From positions 1-26,300 of the IMG/VR virus record IMGVR_UViG_3300025759_000594: 26,300 bases of DNA. The stretch is one strand, 5' to 3'. Positions 15,342 through 21,589 of the stretch are shown here, piece after piece. The notes below the pieces were generated by a model. It was not told where the DNA came from and made no database searches. It worked only from the letters and a program-made list of their open reading frames with translations. Made by a program: the position numbers and the translations under genes. The first letter of the stretch is position 1. Each line of letters opens with the position of its first letter. Source of the stretch: a virus.

Positions 15342-15626
15342 TCACCAAGCTTTACAAGACCAGTAACGGGCGCTAAATTTGTCTTTGGCTGTGTCACAGG
15401 AGTGACGCGCTCTAAAATTCTTTCTACGTCCCGGTTGATCCTTTTTAATTTCCATGTTTGGATCGCCGAAGCGAACGAGCTTAACGTCAGAGCCTTTCTT
15501 AGCGAGGACAGCACTTTTCTTTGATTTACCGGGAGTCCGTTTTGGCTTGTTGTACCCTGCAAAAGTCTCTCCTCGATAGCTCAACCGCCCAGATGGCAAA
15601 CGTTTTACATCTTTTGTCGATGCCAT
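15342..15626 (-). CDS. Small basic phage protein with conserved RHSCDTAKDK...YWSCKAW C-terminus, 94 aa
   Basis: The N-terminal half is basic and flexible (SGRLSYRGETFAGYNKPKR; KSKKSAVLAKKGSDVK). The C-terminal half KLVRFGDPNMEIKKDQPGRR and FRARHSCDTAKDKFSARYW then SCKAW is one of the best conserved small-protein signatures in marine phages: an R-H-x-C and a YWSCKxW end with two Cys and one His that could bind metal. Function is unknown to me. AGGTGA precedes ATG at 15626, overlapping the stop of the 91-aa gene. High positive charge and sharp C-terminal conservation suggest a binding role, perhaps to DNA or capsid. Confidence 0.7.
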   Translation of the reverse strand: MASTKDVKRLPSGRLSYRGETFAGYNKPKRTPGKSKKSAVLAKKGSDVKLVRFGDPNMEIKKDQPGRRKNFRARHSCDTAKDKFSARYWSCKAW

Positions 15627-15637
15627 CTCGACATCAC

Positions 15638-15913
15638 CTAGCTGTAAAAAAACGTCATTGCCGTGATATTTGTTGCTGTTGCAACGTAAATATCGTCAGT
15701 AAACAAAAGGCCCTCGTCTGGTATATTTACAGAGTGTGAATCTGACGCCAAGAAATCTAGGTCAACTATTGTTGATCCGCCGTTTCCGTCGGTTAGTGTT
15801 AGACGACCTGCGCCAGCACCAGTAAGTGCCTGTATCTGACGAAGACGAGCGCGACCAACAGTGGCCGCACCCGTACCTGTCAGACGTTTAGCTTTTACGT
15901 CTGAATTTGCCAT
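15638..15913 (-). CDS. Small beta-rich decoration-like protein, 91 aa
   Basis: After a basic start (ANSDVKAKRLTGTGAATVG) the protein is a run of beta strands: RLRQIQALTGAGAGRLTLTD, TIVDLDFLASDSHSVNIPDE and GLLFTDDIYVATATNITAMT. The last two blocks, with the IP-x-x-GLLFxDDIYV motif, recur in small structural proteins of marine phages. Size, composition and position after the 159-aa decoration-like gene fit a second capsid decoration or spike-base protein. The start is TAATG-coupled to the preceding 34-aa gene. Confidence 0.6.
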   Translation of the reverse strand: MANSDVKAKRLTGTGAATVGRARLRQIQALTGAGAGRLTLTDGNGGSTIVDLDFLASDSHSVNIPDEGLLFTDDIYVATATNITAMTFFYS

Positions 15914-16017
15914 TATTTAGCTCCTGCTTCTTTATCCACCTCTTTTTTAGCGGACTCTTTTGGAGTAGCTTTTTTAGACGGCTTCTTAGCCCCGGACTTG
16001 TTGTTAAGTTTTCCCAT
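15913..16017 (-). CDS. Lys-rich small peptide, 34 aa
   Basis: ATG at 16017 opens a 34-codon frame ending in a TAA that overlaps the next ATG (TAATG). AGGGG lies 8 bases upstream. The peptide is over one third Lys, with Ala, Ser and Glu (starts MGKLNNKSGAKKPSKKA), and so is probably unstructured. Coupling on one side and a clean SD on the other support real translation. It could be a nucleic-acid-binding or condensing peptide, or a leader ensuring translation of the 91-aa gene. Confidence 0.6.
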   Translation of the reverse strand: MGKLNNKSGAKKPSKKATPKESAKKEVDKEAGAK

Positions 16018-16029
16018 TATAAACCCCTA

Positions 16030-16509
16030 TTATACAGCGGCTGAGAATGGTGTAGCTTCTGTGCCGGTAGCAGCTTGGCGAATGACCACAGAAAACTTAC
16101 CGGAATAAACGTCCTGAAGTTCAATTTGGCCGCCAAGAATACCGCCTTTTGTCGAACCATTAAGCGTAATCGTGTCGGAAGCAGCTACAGTTTCAAAAAT
16201 GGAAGCTGTGTCTCCGCCATCATTTGCAACGATAGCCACACCAGCCATGCTGTCATCAGAGCTTGCTACCTGAATAACATAATTATTCGAGGTTACAGTG
16301 GTTTTTACAAAAAACTTGTAGATGTTACCTGTTCCTGTCGCAGCAGGAAGAGTAACAGTAGCTCCACTAGCAACGTCCAGAAGCAGTGTGCGACCAGCGT
16401 GGTTAGCAGAAGTGAGCGTTACGTTAGCGTCTACAGTTACGATAGAGCCGGAACCAGAAATAAATCCGTTTGTGGAAGTAACTGGACCTGAAAAAGTTGT
16501 TGATGACAT
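16030..16509 (-). CDS. Putative capsid decoration / head structural protein, 159 aa
   Basis: A Thr/Ser/Val-rich, almost Lys-free beta protein: TSTNGFISGSGSIVTVDANV, RTLLLDVASGATVTLPAATG and TGNIYKFFVKTTVTSNNYVI. The GxxxxLLLD-x-x-x-GxxxTLP pattern recurs in small structural proteins immediately downstream of the major capsid gene in marine phages. It is separated from the capsid gene by a terminator and a 5' leader with its own likely promoter, so its dose can be set independently. Decoration function is inferred from composition and position. Confidence 0.6.
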   Translation of the reverse strand: MSSTTFSGPVTSTNGFISGSGSIVTVDANVTLTSANHAGRTLLLDVASGATVTLPAATGTGNIYKFFVKTTVTSNNYVIQVASSDDSMAGVAIVANDGGDTASIFETVAASDTITLNGSTKGGILGGQIELQDVYSGKFSVVIRQAATGTEATPFSAAV

Positions 16510-16590
16510 ATCAATACCCCTTGCACAAGGTTTGGCTCCGCAGTCTGTGCAACGTCAGGAGGGCAGATACCTGTCTGCAAAGCTAAATTT
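16510..16590 (-). promoter_or_regulatory. Structured 5' leader with two hairpins, one touching the ribosome site
   Basis: In the leader of the 159-aa gene, GCAGA/TCTGC (16563-16578) makes a 5-bp hairpin with a 6-nt loop, and TTGCACA (16521-16527) pairs with TGTGCAA (16546-16552) to give a 7-bp stem with an 18-nt loop. The second stem includes the first two bases of the AAGGGG Shine-Dalgarno site, which ends 7 bases before the ATG. This could damp or gate translation or stabilise the message. The pairing is seen; the role is inferred. Confidence 0.5.
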
Positions 16591-16595
16591 TGCCC

Positions 16596-16623
16596 TATAT
16601 AAATAATACCAGAGCTTCTACAA
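16596..16623 (-). promoter_or_regulatory. Candidate sigma70-type promoter
   Basis: On the minus strand TTGTAG (16623-16618) and TATATA (16601-16596) are 16 bases apart, in an AT-rich setting directly after the capsid terminator. Transcription would start near 16590 and run into the 159-aa gene. The match is good but such hexamers are common in AT-rich DNA; location between terminator and gene is the main support. Confidence 0.45.
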
Positions 16624-16644
16624 AAATACAAAATAAAACTCTTG

Positions 16645-16675
16645 CAAAAAGAAAGGGGCTCTTTCGAGCCCCTTC
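16645..16675 (-). terminator. Rho-independent terminator after the capsid gene
   Basis: A perfect 9-bp GC-rich stem AAGGGGCTC/GAGCCCCTT (arms 16666-16674 and 16653-16661 on this strand) with a 4-nt loop is followed on the minus strand by TTTCTTTTT. It lies 40 bases past the stop of the major capsid gene. A weaker hairpin (16688-16703, GGGAG/CTCCC with an AAAA loop on the + strand) lies just before it. Confidence 0.9.
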
Positions 16676-16714
16676 AAAGTACTTAGTGGGGAGAAAACTC
16701 CCTTATAACATACT

Positions 16715-17626
16715 TTAGGCTGCGCCGGGAGTCCCAAAAACACTACGCCAGTCGGATACACCGAATGAGTAGCGCTCACGAGCTTTGAAGCGCATATTTC
16801 CGGTATCAAAGTCTCCTTCCATTGCCGTTTTGATAGGCGAACGGTTGAAGTATTTGAAGCCATTAGGTGCGTCAGTCTTGATGAAGAACGCATCCGTGTC
16901 GGTGAGGAAGTGGTTAACCACCGCACCATCAGGAAGCATCCCCATAGACTTCATAGCGTTCAGATCGTTGTCTGCGGTTCCAGAACGCAGGTTTGAGTTA
17001 ATAACTCGCTCTGCAATGAACTGAAGCTCTTTAGGAATGATGAGCTTCATGCCGCGTACAGCAATCTTCAGACCACGCTCGTCAGTCAGACCAGCAATGT
17101 CAATCAACATCTGCTCAAGCGAAGTCTCGTTGAGGTCCGCAGCAGTTGCCAAAATATTTGACTGGTTGCCTGAAAGGCTTGGGTGCGCATTGGAGCAAAG
17201 AGCTGCACCATCGCCAATCGCATAAGATCCTGTGCTGAACGCATTGTTCAGAATGGAAGCTGCTTTGATTTGCTTAGTCTGGGCCATAGAGCGGGCCAGA
17301 GCTTTGGTGTAGCGCGATGCAAGACGATCATAAAGATTGTCTTCAACAGCTTCCTCAGTAATTGAGAAAGCAAGCGCAATGGTTTCATGGGTGTAACGAG
17401 CGGTGTAGGTTTCCTGAGCATCGTCAAAAGTAATGGCGCCGCCTTCACTTTTAACAGGTGCTGTTGAAAATCCACCAAGCATCACTTCCTCTTCAAAGGC
17501 TCGGTCAGAAGACTCTTCCTCAAAGATTTCACTATGCTCATTCTCGTAACGGTTATATTCGAGCCCGAACAAGGCATTAAGGCCGGGTTCTAGCTCTTTC
17601 GCTAGTTGTGCGCGAGAGATAGCCAT
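16715..17626 (-). CDS. Major capsid protein, HK97-fold type, 303 aa
   Basis: A compact capsid protein with an N-terminal helix (ISRAQLAKELEPGLNALFGL), an E-rich segment (residues 28-50), the E-loop/P-domain region (TARYTHETIALAFSITEEAV) and NLYDRLASRYTKALARSMAQ. The A-domain has KIAVRGMKLIIPKELQFIAE and the C-terminus has KTDAPNGFKYFNRSPIKTAM and RERYSFGVSDWRSVFGTPG. Order after scaffold and before decoration genes, length near 300 and a perfect TAAGGAGG ribosome site support high-level production as the main shell subunit. Similar capsid proteins occur in uncultured marine phages. No capsid protease gene is visible, so maturation without prohead proteolysis, as in P22 or T7, is likely. Confidence 0.85.
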   Translation of the reverse strand: MAISRAQLAKELEPGLNALFGLEYNRYENEHSEIFEEESSDRAFEEEVMLGGFSTAPVKSEGGAITFDDAQETYTARYTHETIALAFSITEEAVEDNLYDRLASRYTKALARSMAQTKQIKAASILNNAFSTGSYAIGDGAALCSNAHPSLSGNQSNILATAADLNETSLEQMLIDIAGLTDERGLKIAVRGMKLIIPKELQFIAERVINSNLRSGTADNDLNAMKSMGMLPDGAVVNHFLTDTDAFFIKTDAPNGFKYFNRSPIKTAMEGDFDTGNMRFKARERYSFGVSDWRSVFGTPGAA

Positions 17627-17634
17627 TTATTGTG

Positions 17635-17643
17635 CCCTCCTTA
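17635..17643 (-). promoter_or_regulatory. Very strong Shine-Dalgarno site for the capsid gene
   Basis: TAAGGAGGG lies 9 bases upstream of the capsid ATG and its TAA is the stop codon of the preceding gene. It is the longest anti-SD match I saw in the window, which fits the need for hundreds of capsid copies. Confidence 0.8.
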
Positions 17644-18291
17644 AATGCCGGTGGAATCCGCAGTGGTTTGAGAATCAAACCTACGGGTTCCAGCGTTAAA
17701 GTGTGCGTTCAGACGAACGATAAGCGGAATACCAGCAGCGGTATAATCGCTATTAGCTTCGTCGTCCATGATGCCTACGATACGAAGCGGCAGAGTAGCC
17801 GTCGTAGCGACAGACGATACACTCAAAGCAGAGTTTGACGAACCTGTACTGGTTGAACCAGTACGAGCTGACGTACCCAGCGAAGCGTTTGCAAACACAG
17901 TTGCAAGAGCAGTAGCTCGGTCAGTCAAAGTTGCGTCAGAAGCCACTTTGAAAAGTTGGTTCGGGTTGTCTGCTACGAAGGCTTTAACCGGATGGTTAGT
18001 GTCAACGCTTACAGAGCCCGATCCGGGCCAATAATTTATCCATACAGGCTTTTTCTGTACGGAGTCCACATACTCCACACCCATCAGAACACCAAGTGCT
18101 TGCGTTGTACCACCGGCTGTATCGCCAGCTTGATCGATTACGCCCGCTGCAAGCGGAACAACAATCGAATATTGGTAAATCGCATTGGTATTGTCAGAAG
18201 CGATCTCATACTGGGTTACACCAGTAGAGTTAACACCGCTACCAACAAGCCCGATAGGGCGGAGACCATAGGCTGTTTCTTGATTTGCCAT
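17641..18291 (-). CDS. Head-associated (decoration or head-completion) protein, 216 aa
   Basis: It starts ANQETAYGLRPIGLVGSGVN, a signature I recall from capsid-adjacent proteins of marine phages and cyanophages. The rest is beta-rich (IYQYSIVVPLAAGVI, TQALGVLMGVEYVDSVQKK, VWINYWPGSGSV) with a Ser/Thr/Ala-rich loop around 140-165 and a C-terminal segment PLRIVGIMDDEANSDYTAAG. SD AGGAGA precedes ATG. It sits directly before the capsid gene, sharing that gene's SD with its stop. Likely a capsid accessory protein, either decorating the shell or plugging hexamers. Assignment rests on position and composition. Confidence 0.6.
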   Translation of the reverse strand: MANQETAYGLRPIGLVGSGVNSTGVTQYEIASDNTNAIYQYSIVVPLAAGVIDQAGDTAGGTTQALGVLMGVEYVDSVQKKPVWINYWPGSGSVSVDTNHPVKAFVADNPNQLFKVASDATLTDRATALATVFANASLGTSARTGSTSTGSSNSALSVSSVATTATLPLRIVGIMDDEANSDYTAAGIPLIVRLNAHFNAGTRRFDSQTTADSTGI

Positions 18292-18321
18292 TTTAGTACT
18301 CTCCTATTGGGGCAGTCCACA

Positions 18322-18807
18322 TTATCTCTTGGGACCGCCGAAGGTTACACGAGATTGACGATCAGCATTGCCGATCCTCATTGTTGAGTGTGCATTCTCT
18401 CTCATCATATCTTGATCAACAGCTTGCATTTGGTCACGACTACGTTTATTAAAGTATTCAGTACGTTCCGCAACTGTCTCTTCTGGAATTCGAGCGAGAA
18501 GCAGTCCACCAACCCCAAACACACCTTCATATTTACCTGATTGGACAACCGGCGCTTCAAAATCGGGATATTCGTCTTTACGGACTAATACCCAACCTTC
18601 GCGCATTTTTGCACTGACGTTCTTTGTATCATCAAAACCACGCGTTTCGGCGCGAATCCAACGATGCTTAAAACCAGCGGGTGCAGGTGGTGCATCTAGC
18701 ATTGACGGGGGAGCCCAAGGCTTACGAATAGCCTGTTTTTCCCGAGTTTGGTTAGCGCGAGAAGCACGATTGATAGCTTTTCCATTTTCTTTAATTTGGT
18801 CATTCAT
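18322..18807 (-). CDS. Conserved hypothetical head-region protein, 161 aa
   Basis: A basic, disordered N-terminus (NRASRANQTREKQAIRKPW) and a Pro-rich link (PPSMLDAPPAPAGFKHRW) lead into a small domain: RAETRGFDDTKNVSAKMREG, WVLVRKDEYPDF, then KYEGVFGVGGLLLARIPEET and a helix with ERTEYFNKRSRDQMQAVDQD. The GGLLL-x-x-IPEE and REGW motifs recur in this position, between scaffold and capsid-accessory genes, in many environmental phages; function unknown. AAGGAG of its ribosome site overlaps the scaffold stop. It may be a minor head or assembly protein. Confidence 0.6.
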   Translation of the reverse strand: MNDQIKENGKAINRASRANQTREKQAIRKPWAPPSMLDAPPAPAGFKHRWIRAETRGFDDTKNVSAKMREGWVLVRKDEYPDFEAPVVQSGKYEGVFGVGGLLLARIPEETVAERTEYFNKRSRDQMQAVDQDMMRENAHSTMRIGNADRQSRVTFGGPKR

Positions 18808-18811
18808 CTTT

Positions 18812-19687
18812 CTACTCCTTCACGTATTTCGCATATTCTTCAAGCGGCACACCCAATTTCTTCGCTATCGCGACTTGGCTCTGGGTGAGTCGAACCTTTT
18901 TCCCACTGCGTCCAGTATTTGTGGTTCTCGAAGCGCCAACAACCGTCTGGGCGGCACGTTTGTTAGCCGGTCTTACGCCGTTTCCGAACTTTTCGGATAT
19001 ACGACGATCTAGTTCAGTATAGTAGTCATCGCTCTTCGGGTCAAATCCTTCCTCTTCGACTAATTTCTTATGTATCCCAAAGGCGGCATAAGTCATTGCG
19101 GTATCTTCACCAAACCACGAGTTTCGCAATGCCCACTGTTCTGCTTTTGGATCAGGCCGACGTTGCTGTTGAGCAGGCATCGGTTGCTGAATCTGTTGCT
19201 GTTGAGCAGCTTCTTGCTGCTTTAAATACCGTTCTTGCTGAATTTTCGCTTGCTGCGCACGATCTGCTTGGATAGCCAAATCCGTTAACTTTCGTTGTGC
19301 TGCAACAGTTTTAGCGGCGTCCCCAAATTCAATCGCACGTGCCAGCTCCTGCTCGGCTTGCTCAATTTGTGTATTAACGCGGCTGGTGTATTCAGTAACA
19401 TAATTGTTGTCCATCGAGTTCATACGCTCCTTGAGCGCATTTGTTTCAGATTGGACAGCTTGCGCATAACGAAGGGCTTCCTGCTCGCGTCGTTCAGCTT
19501 CACGCATTTTCTTTGTCAGGCGATCAATACGCTTTTGCGTAGCATTCTCCGCCTTACGGAAATTTTCATCAGAATCACCGTCATCTTTGTCATAGGCTTC
19601 CGCCTCTACTTCAACTTCAGTATCCTGCTCTTCAGTGTCGTTTTCTTCAAACTCCAAAACTTGTTGATCTTCGTCTTTTTCAGTCAT
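18812..19687 (-). CDS. Capsid assembly scaffolding protein, 291 aa
   Basis: The N-terminal ~45 residues are very acidic. Residues about 45-165 form a long charged coiled coil (KRIDRLTKKMREAERREQEA; TQIEQAEQELARAIEFGDAA). A Gln-rich linker follows (about 157-178), then the block WALRNSWFGEDTAMTYAAFG with EGFDPKSDDYYTELDRRISE. The C-terminus is a basic helix-turn-helix-like tail (KKVRLTQSQVAIAKKLGVPL, EEYAKYVKE), the usual capsid-binding end of T7/P22-type scaffolds. Position between portal-side genes and the capsid gene agrees. AAGGTG precedes ATG. Confidence 0.8.
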   Translation of the reverse strand: MTEKDEDQQVLEFEENDTEEQDTEVEVEAEAYDKDDGDSDENFRKAENATQKRIDRLTKKMREAERREQEALRYAQAVQSETNALKERMNSMDNNYVTEYTSRVNTQIEQAEQELARAIEFGDAAKTVAAQRKLTDLAIQADRAQQAKIQQERYLKQQEAAQQQQIQQPMPAQQQRRPDPKAEQWALRNSWFGEDTAMTYAAFGIHKKLVEEEGFDPKSDDYYTELDRRISEKFGNGVRPANKRAAQTVVGASRTTNTGRSGKKVRLTQSQVAIAKKLGVPLEEYAKYVKE

Positions 19688-19696
19688 ATTTCACCT

Positions 19697-20146
19697 TTAC
19701 ATATGATGGATGTCTTCAGGGTCAAGAATAGTCGCGAGTATCTCGTCATCATTGAGAATTCGGACTTCTCCGCCATCAATCTGGAAGCGAGATCCAGCAT
19801 AGCGAGCAAACATCACCCACTGCTTTTCTTCACACCACGGTCCGGACGGAAACTTTTCGGTATCCTTATATGCCAAGGGGCCTACTTTAAGTACATAACC
19901 TACCTGAGTAGAAATATTATTCTTCTCTTGGACTTCATTAGGTAGAAAAATGCCGCCAGCAGTTTTTGCTTTGCCTTGGTATGGTAGGATTAATATGCGC
20001 CAACCCGTAGGGGATGGCATTCTTTCAAGAAGACTCGCACCAATCGCTTCAGGATTAAGACGAGGTTTTTCGACATAAACGTCGGCGAGGTTAGGCTTTT
20101 TGCTCTTTTCCTCGGTATTTTCATTAACTTTTTCTGCTTCAGTCAT
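19697..20146 (-). CDS. groES-like: GroES-like co-chaperonin, 149 aa
   Basis: Residues 45-145 match the Cpn10 fold: PTGWRILILPYQGKAKTAGG then IFLPNEVQEK, TQVGYVLKVGPLAYKD, PWCEEKQWVMFARYAGSRFQ, and the closing strand GEVRILNDDEILATI. The mobile loop tripeptide IFL (66-68) takes the place of IVL in E. coli GroES and would bind GroEL. A 45-residue charged N-terminal extension is extra, and the protein is longer than the ~97 residues of bacterial GroES, as is phage T4 gp31. It probably replaces host GroES to fold the capsid protein, whose gene lies downstream after the scaffold and two head genes. SD AGGAG; the start overlaps the 65-aa gene by 8 bases. Confidence 0.85.
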   Translation of the reverse strand: MTEAEKVNENTEEKSKKPNLADVYVEKPRLNPEAIGASLLERMPSPTGWRILILPYQGKAKTAGGIFLPNEVQEKNNISTQVGYVLKVGPLAYKDTEKFPSGPWCEEKQWVMFARYAGSRFQIDGGEVRILNDDEILATILDPEDIHHM

Positions 20147-20336
20147 TAGATTGCTCCTGTTTATCTAGCAGGCTCTTGAGTTCCTGTTCTACGTGATTAA
20201 GGCACTCCATGTTGCCCATAAGCTCACGATAATGCTCCATAGACTTAATGTTTCCGTTTAACATAAAATCAACACAACTCTGTCTACGTTCCCGTATAAT
20301 CCGAAAAACAGCTTCGGAAAAATATATATCGTCCAT
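20139..20336 (-). CDS. Small helical phage protein, 65 aa
   Basis: The sequence is one or two helices: YFSEAVFRIIRERRQSCVDF and MEHYRELMGNMECLNHVEQE, ending LKSLLDKQEQSND. The FRIIRERR start with an L-x-x-LL end recurs in short genes next to head genes of podoviruses and environmental phages; no function is assigned. GAGGA lies upstream of ATG at 20336. It is the first gene after the 80-bp gap carrying the palindrome, so it probably opens the co-chaperonin/scaffold/capsid transcript. Confidence 0.6.
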   Translation of the reverse strand: MDDIYFSEAVFRIIRERRQSCVDFMLNGNIKSMEHYRELMGNMECLNHVEQELKSLLDKQEQSND

Positions 20337-20352
20337 CTAATCCTCGCATAAA

Positions 20353-20369
20353 ATCGAACAATGTTCGAT
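20353..20369. promoter_or_regulatory. 17-bp perfect inverted repeat, operator-like
   Basis: ATCGAACA-A-TGTTCGAT: two 8-base arms around one central base, 17-33 bases upstream of the 65-aa gene start. The CGAAC...GTTCG core resembles a LexA (Gram-positive DinR) box but with three central bases instead of four. As DNA it could be a repressor or activator site; as RNA the one-base gap is too tight for a hairpin without losing pairs, which favours a protein site. Confidence 0.5.
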
Positions 20370-20375
20370 AGTATC

Positions 20376-20403
20376 CTAGCATATCTTATATTAGGAATGC
20401 TAG
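20376..20403. other. 7-bp inverted repeat with 14-nt loop beside an A/T run
   Basis: CTAGCAT and ATGCTAG flank 14 AT-rich bases. An A8 run follows on the + strand, so on the minus strand a T run precedes the hairpin. It is therefore not a canonical terminator for the leftward genes. It may be a processing hairpin at the start of the head-gene transcript, or part of a promoter/operator with the 17-bp palindrome next to it. Confidence 0.4.
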
Positions 20404-20416
20404 AAAAAAAATAAAT

Positions 20417-20869
20417 TTATGTGAGTTCAAAATGAGGTGCGTCAATAAACGGGCGTTTTCCTTCATAACGCTTCAAATCAATATAATCATTCATAGCTTC
20501 TTCCATAGTGCCTGTCCAAGCACGTATATCAGGCAGGTTCCACGCTGCGCCCCAACGAATTGCTACTCCTTCCGAAGAAGCTCCTTTTTTCATTGCGTCT
20601 GCAATTTCATCATAAACACTCAGCTCCCACGATCCGCGAGAACCGATGTATGCCATCAGATCAACCGCACGGCCTTCAAGATGTTTTGAATTCATTGTCT
20701 TACTAACACCGGAGGATACCAATTCACGCTGCTCTTCTATCGTTCGTAGACCACATATGACGCCAAAATCAACTTTTGTTACGGAAATCGCGTAATCGAC
20801 AACGGCAATCAATCTCTCGTCCACGCCTTCAAGTTTATCTAGGCTACGTTGTGACAGTTTGAACGTCAT
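20417..20869 (-). CDS. Endolysin: M15-family peptidoglycan endopeptidase, 150 aa
   Basis: Motifs of the VanY/L-alanyl-D-glutamate peptidase group are clear: FGVICGLRTIEEQ (substrate-binding Arg42), SKHLEGRAVD (zinc ligands H63 and D70) and DAPHFEL (H146 as third ligand, D143 as likely base). Length is that of a single-domain enzyme. No signal peptide or SAR helix is seen, so it needs a holin to reach the wall. It cuts peptide bonds in murein and suits a Gram-negative host. ATG lies inside the upstream holin-like gene (26-base overlap) with AAGGA before it. Confidence 0.9.
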   Translation of the reverse strand: MTFKLSQRSLDKLEGVDERLIAVVDYAISVTKVDFGVICGLRTIEEQRELVSSGVSKTMNSKHLEGRAVDLMAYIGSRGSWELSVYDEIADAMKKGASSEGVAIRWGAAWNLPDIRAWTGTMEEAMNDYIDLKRYEGKRPFIDAPHFELT

Positions 20870-21197
20870 TATGTTTCCTTTCTATCAGATAGCACAGAAT
20901 GGCAGCGCCAAGTCCTGTACACGAAGCTTCGAGCCATTGAGGACCAAAATGCGTAGGATGGGCGACAATATCTGCCACCATCGTCAATAATCCTGTGAGC
21001 CACGCATTAGCCCATTTGTTGTTAATAGACGCAAACAAACTGGTAATTACAAAAGAAACTCCAGTAATCACTCCCGTCTTTGACGCGGTTAGGGCATGGT
21101 TTAGCGTGAGTACGGTGACATCACCCTGTACCATCATTAACATACAAGCTGTCCACGCTTCACCAAACTTTTCTACAAAAAGCCGCAGTTTATTCAC
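20844..21197 (-). CDS. Holin-like membrane protein, 117 aa
   Basis: Three hydrophobic segments are visible: about 38-56 (SKTGVITGVSFVITSLFASI), 64-80 (AWLTGLLTMVADIVA) and 90-106 (ASCTGLGAAILCYLI), followed by a short basic tail (ERKHNDV). An amphipathic N-terminus precedes them. It starts with GTG, overlapping the upstream stop by four bases (GTGA), and overlaps the endolysin at its end, so all three lysis genes are coupled. Function as holin or antiholin is inferred from topology and context. Confidence 0.7.
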   Translation of the reverse strand: MNKLRLFVEKFGEAWTACMLMMVQGDVTVLTLNHALTASKTGVITGVSFVITSLFASINNKWANAWLTGLLTMVADIVAHPTHFGPQWLEASCTGLGAAILCYLIERKHNDVQTVTT

Positions 21198-21589
21198 TTA
21201 GATACCCCTTTTGACTTCTCGTAGGTTCTAAGACCACCTAGACCTAGCATACCTAAAAGGACAGTCATTAAACTGTCCATATCAAAAGAAGGTAATTCTG
21301 GAATATCCAATCCGCATAATGCAACGATAAATATAGTCATTGGACTTAAAATGAAATGGTAAAAAAGAGATATGCCACAAGTCCATCCTATGAATGGTCG
21401 CCATCCGGCAACAAATATCGATTTATGACCTGCCTCAATTTTATTAACTTCCAACTGCGCCAAAGATGCTTCATGGGCGTGTTTCTCTGCCATAGTGGCA
21501 ATTTCATGAGCTAATTTAGCTTTTTCACTAGCGTCCGGAATAAATTTATCTAAGAGACCAGTAACAGGACCAATAAGTGCTTGTAGCAT
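21194..21589 (-). CDS. Holin, 3TM type (GTA holin family-like), 131 aa
   Basis: An N-terminal amphipathic start (LQALIGPVTGLLDKFIPDAS) and a helix (EIATMAEKHAHEASLAQLEV) are followed by the conserved block FVAGWRPFIGWTCGISLFYH and two further hydrophobic segments (PMTIFIVALCGL; MTVLLGMLGLGGLRTYEKSK). This order and the AGWRPFIGW motif match the 3TM holin superfamily first linked to gene-transfer-agent release in alphaproteobacteria. It would open the inner membrane for the M15 endopeptidase. Ribosome site is weak (GAAGA). Confidence 0.85.
   Translation of the reverse strand: MLQALIGPVTGLLDKFIPDASEKAKLAHEIATMAEKHAHEASLAQLEVNKIEAGHKSIFVAGWRPFIGWTCGISLFYHFILSPMTIFIVALCGLDIPELPSFDMDSLMTVLLGMLGLGGLRTYEKSKGVSK

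Noticed and set aside
15335-15562. N-terminal extension of the 60-aa membrane protein to base 15562
   Set aside because: This stretch is the other frame of the conserved basic 94-aa protein, whose motifs are recognisable; ATG at 15334 has its own SD.
16618-16929. 103-codon minus frame overlapping the capsid gene end
   Set aside because: Shadow of the capsid frame that runs through the strong terminator hairpin; no SD.
20353-20369. LexA/SOS box
   Set aside because: The arms match CGAAC/GTTCG but the central spacing is one base short of the Gram-positive consensus and does not fit the GTTC-N7-GTTC type; no repressor gene is seen. Kept only as an unspecified palindrome.
20376-20403. Terminator of the lysis genes or a + strand transcript
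   Set aside because: The T run lies before, not after, the hairpin on the minus strand, and after it on the + strand the run is A, so neither orientation gives a terminator.
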